64,000 nt of DNA from Streptomyces marianii. Its GTDB lineage: Bacteria > Actinomycetota > Actinomycetes > Streptomycetales > Streptomycetaceae. Each line of letters starts with the position of its first letter. Within the stretch, counting starts at the first letter, position 1. The stretch lies in NCBI RefSeq assembly GCF_005795905.1, contig NZ_VAWE01000001.1, positions 7,629,501 to 7,693,500 on the forward strand, read 5' to 3'. The notes below the pieces were generated by a model. It had not been told where the DNA came from, ran no database searches, and saw only the letters and a program-made list of their open reading frames with translations. Made by a program: the position numbers and the translations under genes. Shown one piece after another: positions 41,414 through 48,219 of the stretch.

Positions 41414-42883
41414 TCATGCGAACCACCTCTGCGGGCTCGGCGCGAGATTGCGCCAGATGTGCTTGGCCTCGAGATACTCGGCCAGGCCGGCCAGGCCGAG
41501 TTCGCGGCCGAACCCGGACTGCTTCATCCCGCCCCACTCCGCCTGCGGGACGTACGGATGGAAGTCGTTGATCCACACCGTGCCGGCCCGCATCCTCGAA
41601 GCCACCCGGTGGGCCCGCGCCGGATCCCCGGTCCAGACGGCTCCCGCGAGCCCGTAGACCGTGTCGTTGGCGAGCGCCACCGCCTCCTCCTCGTCGCGGA
41701 ACCGCTCCACGGTCAGCACCGGGCCGAAGGACTCGTCGCGCACCACGGTCATGTCCGGGGTGCACTCGTCCAGCACCGTCGGGAGGTGGTAGAAGCCGTC
41801 GGCGAGCTCCGGGTCCTCCGGTCGGGAGCCGCCGCAGCGCAGGACCGCGCCCTCGGCGACACCGGCCGCGACGTACGCCTCGATCTTCTCCAGATGCCCG
41901 GCGGAGATCAGAGGGCCCGCGCGGGCGTCGTCGTCGAAGGGCCCGCCGAGCCTGATGGACTCCGCCTGCTTGACGAGCTCCGCCACGAACGCGTCGTGCA
42001 GATCCTCCTGCACCAGTAGACGTGCCCCGGCCGAGCAGACCTGGCCGGAGTGCAGGAAGACGGCCGTCGCCGCGTAGTCCACCGCCGCCTCGAACTCCGC
42101 GTCCGAGAACACCACGTTCGGGTTCTTGCCGCCGAGTTCGAGCGCCACCTTCTTCACCGTCGGCGCGGCGGCCGCCATGATGCGGCGGCCGGTGACCAGG
42201 CCGCCCGTGAACGACACCATGTCCACCCTGGGGTCCTCGGTCAGCGGAGCCCCGACGGCACCGCCCGCGCCCAGCACCAGGTTGGCGGCGCCGTCGGGCA
42301 GCCCCGCCTCGGTGAGCAGCCGCATCAGCATCACCGCGGTGTGCGGGGTCAGTTCACTCGGCTTCAGGACGAACGTGTTGCCGGCGCCGAGGGCCGGGGC
42401 GACCTTCCACGACGTCTGGAGCAGCGGGTAGTTCCACGGAGTGATCAGCGAGCAGACCCCGACGGGCTCGTGGACGACCCGGCTGTCCACGTCCGGCAGT
42501 CCGGCGTCGACGACCCGGTCGTGGCCGCCCGCCGCCACGAGATGACCGAACCAGCGGAAGCACTTGGCGATGTCGTCCATGTCGTACGCGCTCTCCACCA
42601 GCCGCTTGCCCGTGTCCAGCGACTCGGCGCGGGCGAGTTCGGCCTTGTCGCGCTCCAGCAGGGCGGCGGTGCGCAGCAGCAGTTCGCCGCGTTCGACGGC
42701 CGGGGTCCGGGGCCAGGGCCCGCTGTCGTAAGCGTCCCGGGCGGCGGCAACGGCGGCGGAGACGTCCTCCGGTCCCGCCTCGTCGACGGTCGCCACCAGT
42801 GTGCCGTCGGCCGGACAGCGGATCTCCCGCTTCCGCCCGCCGGCCGCGGCGGTCCAGGTACCGCCGATGAAGAGCTCTGGCAT
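41414..42883 (-). CDS. Betaine-aldehyde dehydrogenase-like aldehyde dehydrogenase
   Basis: 489 aa. ALDH landmarks: cofactor-binding TPWNYPLLQTSWKVAPALGA, catalytic Glu in ALELGGKNPNVVF, nucleophile Cys in SGQVCSAGARLLVQ, DESFGPVLTV, and the closing MKQSGFGRELGLAGL. Oxidises betaine aldehyde to glycine betaine with NAD(P); substrate inferred from the neighbouring GMC oxidase. The ATG at 42883 has GGAGGTGG 6 bases upstream. The 249 bp separating it from the GMC gene hold no gene. Confidence 0.9.
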   Translation of the reverse strand: MPELFIGGTWTAAAGGRKREIRCPADGTLVATVDEAGPEDVSAAVAAARDAYDSGPWPRTPAVERGELLLRTAALLERDKAELARAESLDTGKRLVESAYDMDDIAKCFRWFGHLVAAGGHDRVVDAGLPDVDSRVVHEPVGVCSLITPWNYPLLQTSWKVAPALGAGNTFVLKPSELTPHTAVMLMRLLTEAGLPDGAANLVLGAGGAVGAPLTEDPRVDMVSFTGGLVTGRRIMAAAAPTVKKVALELGGKNPNVVFSDAEFEAAVDYAATAVFLHSGQVCSAGARLLVQEDLHDAFVAELVKQAESIRLGGPFDDDARAGPLISAGHLEKIEAYVAAGVAEGAVLRCGGSRPEDPELADGFYHLPTVLDECTPDMTVVRDESFGPVLTVERFRDEEEAVALANDTVYGLAGAVWTGDPARAHRVASRMRAGTVWINDFHPYVPQAEWGGMKQSGFGRELGLAGLAEYLEAKHIWRNLAPSPQRWFA

Positions 42884-43142
42884 GTGGGGCCACCTCCGGG
42901 TTCGGACGGGCGGGCGTACCGGAGCGCTTTCCGAGTCGTGCGGTTCTTCGCGTTTCTTCTGCTTCGAGGCTAGAGAGCCCGGGCCCGCTCTGCACCGCGA
43001 GCGTGCCCGGCGCCCGGAAGCCGCCACGCCGGGTGCCCGCACGGCCACCCAGGGTGTGCGCGCCCAGGGGCTCGTCCGTGCTCCGCCGTGTGTCCTTCCC
43101 GGTGTCCGTTCGCCGTGCGGGCCCGCCCGCCCAAGATCGGCG
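42884..43142. other. Divergent intergenic region
   Basis: No gene on either strand. It contains the betB-like promoter (leftward) and, at its right end, the damage-type promoter of the SWIM/vWA/MoxR cassette. Confidence 0.4.
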
Positions 43143-43165
43143 TTGTCAGTGGGCGCCGCTAGGTT
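43143..43165 (+). promoter_or_regulatory. RecA-NDp (PafBC-type) DNA-damage promoter
   Basis: TTGTCAGTG (43143-43151), 8 bases, then TAGGTT (43160-43165). This matches the consensus tTGTCRgtg-N8-TAnnnT defined for the LexA-independent damage promoters of mycobacteria, which are activated by PafBC. It lies 60-70 bp before the first gene of the SWIM/vWA/MoxR cassette, the usual promoter distance. The match is seen directly; damage induction is inferred. Confidence 0.75.
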
Positions 43166-43233
43166 CAGTCGTGTCCCGCCGGCCTCACTCTTCCGGCAGG
43201 GACTTCCCGTGCTGTGCGAAGGAGATGGGTGCG

Positions 43234-43737
43234 TTGTCCGACTGGGAGAAGCGGAGCGCGGCGCGCTTGGTGGCGCCCGCGCGACCGCGAAAGCTCGCCA
43301 AGGTCCCGTTCGTCGAGCTGGCTGACGGACGTCTGCAGGGCGTGGTGTCCAGCGGCTCGGACATCGAGCGGGTCTATGTGTCGTCGGTCGAGGCGGGCAC
43401 GTACGCGTTCGCCTGCAGCACGAACAACAACCGGCCCTGCGGCGGTGCGCGCGGCTCGTACTGCAACCACATCCGGGCCCTGGTCGGCGAAGCCGTGCTG
43501 CAGTACGGTGCCGAGCGCGTCGCCCGATGGCTGCGGGTCGACACGGGAGACGAGGAACCGACGGCGGCCGGCGTCACCGCCGCCATGGCCGCCACCCGCC
43601 CCGCGCAGGCGGAGGCGAAGACCGCCGCTCCCGTGTTCAGCCGGTTCCTGCGCCACCTGGCCTACCTCGAACTGACCCCCGACACGGTGCCGTTGCCCGA
43701 GATGCAGTGGTTCCCGCAGGCCAGGGCGGTGGCGTGA
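43234..43737 (+). CDS. SWIM zinc-finger protein (YehQ N-terminal-like)
   Basis: 167 aa. The SWIM signature is visible in the middle: FACSTNNNRPCGGARGSYCN HIRALVGE, that is Cys...Cys...Cys-x-His. SWIM domains bind zinc and take part in DNA or protein contacts. The start is drawn at a TTG (43234) 9 bases after AAGGAG; an ATG at 43225 directly abuts that site and is the alternative. In E. coli YehQ a SWIM domain and a larger C-terminal part are one protein; here the next gene, overlapping by one base (TGATG), may be the second half. First gene of the five-gene cassette. Confidence 0.85.
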   Translation: MSDWEKRSAARLVAPARPRKLAKVPFVELADGRLQGVVSSGSDIERVYVSSVEAGTYAFACSTNNNRPCGGARGSYCNHIRALVGEAVLQYGAERVARWLRVDTGDEEPTAAGVTAAMAATRPAQAEAKTAAPVFSRFLRHLAYLELTPDTVPLPEMQWFPQARAVA

Positions 43738-45125
43738 TGCGCACCGCCCTGCTCACCGATCCGGTCGACGGGCTCGACGAGGCCCTGGCCGCCGTGGACG
43801 CCTTCGACCGTGCTCTCGTCGGCGGACTCCACCGTCCCCAACCCGCCCAGGCCGGCGGGCTGGCCGAACTCGCCGACGCCGTGGCGGGCACGCCGCTGGC
43901 CTCCCGGGCCGCCGAGGCGGCCGGGAAGGCGGCGGAAGGGGCCGCCGGCGAAGACCACTTCGTCGCCCTGGCCGCCGCGCGCACGGCGCTGCTCGGCTCC
44001 GTCCACGACGCGCTCGTCGCCCGGGTCGACGAGGCGACCGGCCGTTCGCGCCTCGAGGAGACCGCGCCCCCGCCCGCCCAGCGCCCTGCGGCGAACCCGT
44101 CGGCCGCCGCCCGCTCCTGGCTCTGCGACGTGGCCCGCGCCGGATGGCAGGGCATCGACCACGAACTGGTCTCCGGGGCCGCCCAGGTGGTCTCCGCGAT
44201 GCTCCCCGACCCGGCACTGCGCCGGCCCGCGACGCTCCTGGACGGCTTCGCCGCCGAGCTCGCCGCCTCCTGCCCGGGGGCGACGCTCGAACGCGTCCCC
44301 GTGCGCCGCTGGGCCGACCTCTGGTCGCGGGCGATGCTGCTGACGCTGCCCGGTGCGGCCGAGGTGGCCACGCCCGGTACGGCCACCGGCAGGCTGCTGC
44401 CGCTCGGCGTCGACGTCCACGAGCACGCGACCGCCGCGCAGGCCCAGGTCCACGCGGTGTTCGAGCCCGCGGACGGCACTGCGCCCCGGCTGGTGCGCGC
44501 CGCCGTGTCCGCGCCGAAACCGGACACGGTCGTGGGGGCGGGCGTCTGGCAGCTGCTCCGTCCGCACATGGCGCTGCTGGCGGCCGTGAGCGAAGGGAGC
44601 TCGATGGATCTGTCCGGTATGCCGATCACTGCGGAGGGCGACCTGATCTGGGACGACGAGCGAGCGCGCCCCGGTGGGCCCGCCGATGCCCTCGCCACCG
44701 CCCGTGTCGCCCTGGCCGCGGCCGCGGCCACGGCGGCCGCACCGCTGGACCGCCACCCGGCGCGTATCGCCGAGCCGGTGTTCCTGGAGGGCTACACCGT
44801 ACGCAAGGACGGCGGCGTACTGCTGTTCGAGGTCGCCGGGCATCCCGTGGTCGTCGACGCCTGCCGCCTTCCGGCCGCGGGCCCGCTGACGCCGGAGGCC
44901 GTCGAGGTGTCGGGCGCGTGCATCGGGCTGCTCCGTTGGGACGCCGGGGTGTTCAGCGTCCAGCCGCTCGCCGTCGAGACGACCGTGCGGAAGAGGACCG
45001 TGGCGGTGCACGGCGGGGCCTGGGCCGGCGGCACGACCGACAAGGCCGGCCTCAGGGCGGAGAAGGCCGCCACCGACGCCGTGAAGGTGCTGCGCGAGCG
45101 GGCGGGGAGGCTGCTGCGGAAATGA
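43737..45125 (+). CDS. Uncharacterised protein of the SWIM-vWA-MoxR cassette
   Basis: 462 aa, Ala-rich, soluble, no signal peptide. The first ~200 residues are helical; the rest has beta-rich stretches (RLLPLGVDVHEHATAAQAQV, ITAEGDLIWDDERA, EPVFLEGYTVRKDGGVLLFEV). I do not recognise a named domain. Its place directly after and overlapping the SWIM gene and before the vWA gene suggests it equals the C-terminal part of YehQ-like proteins in other bacteria. The overlap at both ends (TGATG, ATGA) indicates tight co-translation. Confidence 0.85.
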   Translation: MRTALLTDPVDGLDEALAAVDAFDRALVGGLHRPQPAQAGGLAELADAVAGTPLASRAAEAAGKAAEGAAGEDHFVALAAARTALLGSVHDALVARVDEATGRSRLEETAPPPAQRPAANPSAAARSWLCDVARAGWQGIDHELVSGAAQVVSAMLPDPALRRPATLLDGFAAELAASCPGATLERVPVRRWADLWSRAMLLTLPGAAEVATPGTATGRLLPLGVDVHEHATAAQAQVHAVFEPADGTAPRLVRAAVSAPKPDTVVGAGVWQLLRPHMALLAAVSEGSSMDLSGMPITAEGDLIWDDERARPGGPADALATARVALAAAAATAAAPLDRHPARIAEPVFLEGYTVRKDGGVLLFEVAGHPVVVDACRLPAAGPLTPEAVEVSGACIGLLRWDAGVFSVQPLAVETTVRKRTVAVHGGAWAGGTTDKAGLRAEKAATDAVKVLRERAGRLLRK

Positions 45126-46879
45126 CCGAGCAGACGACCGCACCCGAGCACAGGGACCGGCACCCCGAGGCGGACGCCCACGACAACCGCCGCCAGGTCC
45201 TCTACTGGCGGCTCCTCGCCCGCCTCTTCGACCGCGAGGAGCAGACGACCCTGGAGTCGGCGAGCCTCGCCGTCGTCGAGGACATCGGGCTGCCGCCCGC
45301 GCTGCTGGACCCGCAGGCGTCCGTCGACTCCGTCGTGCAGCGACACCCGGAGCTGGCCGCCGAGTTCGACGGGCTGATGGCTCCCCGGCCCGACGGCGGA
45401 ACCGGCCGTGGATCCGTTCACCGGCCCGGTCCCGGCGCCGGGACCGTCGACCGGACCGACGGCGGGTCCGCAGCCGAGCCCGGGCCCCGTTCCGCGGCCT
45501 CGTCCGCACCCGAGCAGGAGGCCCCACCCGCCACCGGCAGCGGTTCCGCGGCGGCCGGGCCCGGAGCCGGCGCCGTACCCGAGGCGGGGTCCCCGGCGGG
45601 ATCCGGATCCGGTCGCGCACCCGTGGCAGGGCTCGGTACCGGTTCCGAATCCCCGGCGGCCGGGACCGTCGCGGCACCCGCAGCCGAGCCCGGGGCCGTA
45701 CCCGAGGCGGACGACGCCGACGGGGCGGACGGACGCGACCGCGCCGCCGAAGTGCGCCGCGCCGCACTGGTGTCGAAGGTGCTGCTCAACGTCTTCGCTT
45801 CCGGATCCGGCACGGTCACCGCCGGGCAGCTCTCGCGCTGGCAGTCCGACGCGGGCTGGCTGGAGCGTGCGCTCGGCTGCCGGCCCGGTGAACTGCGCGG
45901 CGGCCGGACCGGCGGCGGCGCGGCCGGCCGGGGCGTCGGTCCCATCGGCACCCGTGGCGGTGGGGCGCCCGACCTCAGCAGGCTCGTCCCGGCGATCGGC
46001 CCGGAACTCGGCGCCATCGAGGCAGACCTCGTGCGGCGCATGCATCTGCGCGAGGTCCTCGCCGATCCCCGGCTCGCCTCGCAGCTCACCCCGAGCATGT
46101 CGCTGATCGAGCAGCTGCTGCGTGACAAGAACAACCTCTCCGGTGTGGCGCTGGCCAATGCCAAGGCCCTGATCCGCCGCTTCGTCGACGAGGTCGCCGA
46201 GGTGCTGCGGACCCAGGTGGAGAAGGCCACGGTCGGTGCCCTGGACCGCTCCGTGCCGCCGAAGCGCGTCTTCCGCAACCTGGACCTCGACCGCACGATC
46301 TGGAAGAACCTCACCAACTGGAGCCCGGAGGAGGAGCGGTTGTACGTCGACCGCCTCTACTACCGGCACACCGCGCGCAAGACGACGCCGCAGCGGCTCG
46401 TCGTGGTCGTGGACCAGTCCGGCTCCATGGTCGACTCGATGGTCAACTGCACCATCCTCGCCTCGATCTTCACCGGGCTGCCGAAGGTGGACGTCCATCT
46501 GATCGCCTACGACACCCAGGCCCTCGACCTCACCCCCTGGGTGCACGACCCCTTCGAGACCCTGCTGCGCACCAACCTCGGCGGTGGTACGGACGGAACG
46601 GTCGCCATGGCGCTGGCACAGCCGAAGATCGCCGAACCCCGCAACACCGTCGTGGTGTGGATCTCGGACTTCTACGAGTGGCGGGGCGAGCAGCTCTTCG
46701 AGTCCATGGCCGCCATCCATCGGTCGGGGGCCAAGTTCATTCCCGTCGGTTCGGTGACCAGCTCCGGCCGCGGAAGCGTCAACCCCTGGTTCCGGGAGCG
46801 CTTCAAGGACCTCGGCACACCGGTCATATCCGGTCACATACGCAAGCTCGTCCACGAACTCAAGACGTTCCTCGCCTGA
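45122..46879 (+). CDS. von Willebrand factor A domain protein (YehP-like)
   Basis: 585 aa. N-terminal helical segment (1-85), a ~120-residue Gly/Ala/Pro/Ser-rich linker (about 88-205), a second helical part, then the vWA domain (about 415-580) with an intact MIDAS: VVVDQSGSM (Asp-x-Ser-x-Ser), the Thr in GGGTDGTVAMAL and the Asp in WISDFYEW. vWA proteins of this type pair with MoxR ATPases in the manner of magnesium or cobalt chelatase subunits. The linker is longer than in E. coli YehP (about 380 aa). ATGA overlap with the previous gene. A 227-bp gap with tandem repeats separates it from the MoxR gene. Confidence 0.92.
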   Translation: MTEQTTAPEHRDRHPEADAHDNRRQVLYWRLLARLFDREEQTTLESASLAVVEDIGLPPALLDPQASVDSVVQRHPELAAEFDGLMAPRPDGGTGRGSVHRPGPGAGTVDRTDGGSAAEPGPRSAASSAPEQEAPPATGSGSAAAGPGAGAVPEAGSPAGSGSGRAPVAGLGTGSESPAAGTVAAPAAEPGAVPEADDADGADGRDRAAEVRRAALVSKVLLNVFASGSGTVTAGQLSRWQSDAGWLERALGCRPGELRGGRTGGGAAGRGVGPIGTRGGGAPDLSRLVPAIGPELGAIEADLVRRMHLREVLADPRLASQLTPSMSLIEQLLRDKNNLSGVALANAKALIRRFVDEVAEVLRTQVEKATVGALDRSVPPKRVFRNLDLDRTIWKNLTNWSPEEERLYVDRLYYRHTARKTTPQRLVVVVDQSGSMVDSMVNCTILASIFTGLPKVDVHLIAYDTQALDLTPWVHDPFETLLRTNLGGGTDGTVAMALAQPKIAEPRNTVVVWISDFYEWRGEQLFESMAAIHRSGAKFIPVGSVTSSGRGSVNPWFRERFKDLGTPVISGHIRKLVHELKTFLA

Positions 46880-47024
46880 GGGCAGCCCCGCCCCGTCCCG
46901 ACGAGAGGCGCGCCGGCAACCGCCCCGCAGCCGTCAGTCTCCCCTCGCGGGCCGTGCCCCCAACCGGCCGCGGCGTCCTCCGCCGGGGCACCTCGGCCAC
47001 GCCGACCTCTCCTCGGGCTGACCC

Positions 47025-47088
47025 GTCTACACGCTCCCACGTCTACACGCTCCCACGTCTACACGCTCCCACGTCTACACGCTCCCAC
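47025..47088. repeat. Exact 4 x 16-bp tandem repeat before the MoxR gene
   Basis: Four perfect copies of GTCTACACGCTCCCAC at 47025, 47041, 47057 and 47073, ending 18 bp before the MoxR ATG (47107). Perfect identity makes it a likely variable-number repeat. It would be in the 5' leader and could change promoter spacing or mRNA folding. The preceding 145 bp (46880-47024) hold nothing else I can name. Confidence 0.95.
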
Positions 47089-47106
47089 GTTCAGAAAGGC
47101 CCTGAC

Positions 47107-48219
47107 ATGTCCGAACTGCTGCGCGCCCCCGCCGAGATCAAGTACGCCGAGGAACTCGACTGGCTGGAGTCGATCGACGACAGCCCCAAGCCCTTCTCCT
47201 GGCGGCTCTCCCCGAGGATGGTCCGGCTGTTCGTCCTGGGGGCGGAGCGCTCCGACGGTCTCGACAGGGACATCTCCCAGAAGTGGTTCGGCGACCGCAG
47301 CTTCGTCGAACGTGCCGTCGTGACCCTGGCCTCCGACCGCGGCCTGCTGCTCATAGGCGATCCCGGCACCGGAAAGAGCTGGCTCGCCGAACTGCTGTCC
47401 GCGGCGATCTGCCGCAACTCCACCCTGGTGGTTCAGGGCACGGCCGGCACCACCGAGGACCACATCAAGTACTCGTGGAACGTGTCCATGGTCATCGCCA
47501 AGGGCCAGTCCCGCGAGTCGATGATTCCCTCGCCGATCATGACCGCGATGGAGACCGGTGCGATCGGCCGCTTCGAGGAGCTCACCCGCTCCACCAGCGA
47601 CGTCCAGGACGCCCTGATCTCCATCCTGTCGGAGAAGTACGTCTCGGTCCCCGAGCTGGACAGCGACGGCATCGTCTTCGCCAAGCCCGGCTTCTCCGTC
47701 ATCGCCACCGCCAACAGCCGTGACCGGGGCGTCAACGACCTGTCCTCGGCGCTCAAGCGGCGTTTCAACTTCGTGCGCATCCCGGTGGTGACGAACAAGA
47801 AGAGCGAGGCGGAGATCGTCCGCTTCCGCACCGAGGAACTGCTGCGCCGCCACCAGATCGAACTGGACGTACCGCCGACGCTGCTGGACGTGCTGTTGCA
47901 GAGCTTCGCCGACCTGCGCGCCTCCTCGGCTTCGGCCGGCAGCGACGACGAGAAGCTGGAGTCCGCGCTGTCGACGGCCGAGCAGATCGGCGTGCTGGAG
48001 GACGCGATCCTGCACAGCAACTTCTTCGGCGAGCGCGCGCTGACCGCCCACACCCTCGCCTCCTCCCTCGTCGGGTCGCTGGCCCGGCGCGAGCCCGAGG
48101 ACCTGGCCATCCTCAACAAGTATCTGCACGGCGTCGTCGAGCCGCGCAGCAAGGAGGAGGGCGGCTCCTGGCCGGAGTTCCTGGAGGGCGGCCGCGACGC
48201 GATCGCCACCCTGTCATGA
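47107..48219 (+). CDS. MoxR-family AAA+ ATPase (YehL-like)
   Basis: 370 aa. Walker A GDPGTGKSWLAELL (about residues 83-96), the pre-sensor insert region ATRSTSDVQDALISILSEKYV-like stretch (TSDVQDALISILSEKYVSVP), sensor 1 VIATANSRDRG and the arginine finger region DLSSALKRRFNFVRIP. MoxR ATPases remodel protein complexes together with vWA proteins. The gene is the fourth in the cassette and ends in an ATGA overlap with the DUF5682 gene. Ribosome site AAAGG 8 bases upstream. Confidence 0.95.
   Translation: MSELLRAPAEIKYAEELDWLESIDDSPKPFSWRLSPRMVRLFVLGAERSDGLDRDISQKWFGDRSFVERAVVTLASDRGLLLIGDPGTGKSWLAELLSAAICRNSTLVVQGTAGTTEDHIKYSWNVSMVIAKGQSRESMIPSPIMTAMETGAIGRFEELTRSTSDVQDALISILSEKYVSVPELDSDGIVFAKPGFSVIATANSRDRGVNDLSSALKRRFNFVRIPVVTNKKSEAEIVRFRTEELLRRHQIELDVPPTLLDVLLQSFADLRASSASAGSDDEKLESALSTAEQIGVLEDAILHSNFFGERALTAHTLASSLVGSLARREPEDLAILNKYLHGVVEPRSKEEGGSWPEFLEGGRDAIATLS

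Noticed and set aside
47025..47088. Four short identical repeats as a CRISPR array
   Set aside because: Units are 16 bp and directly adjacent, with no spacers and no cas genes; this is a simple tandem repeat.
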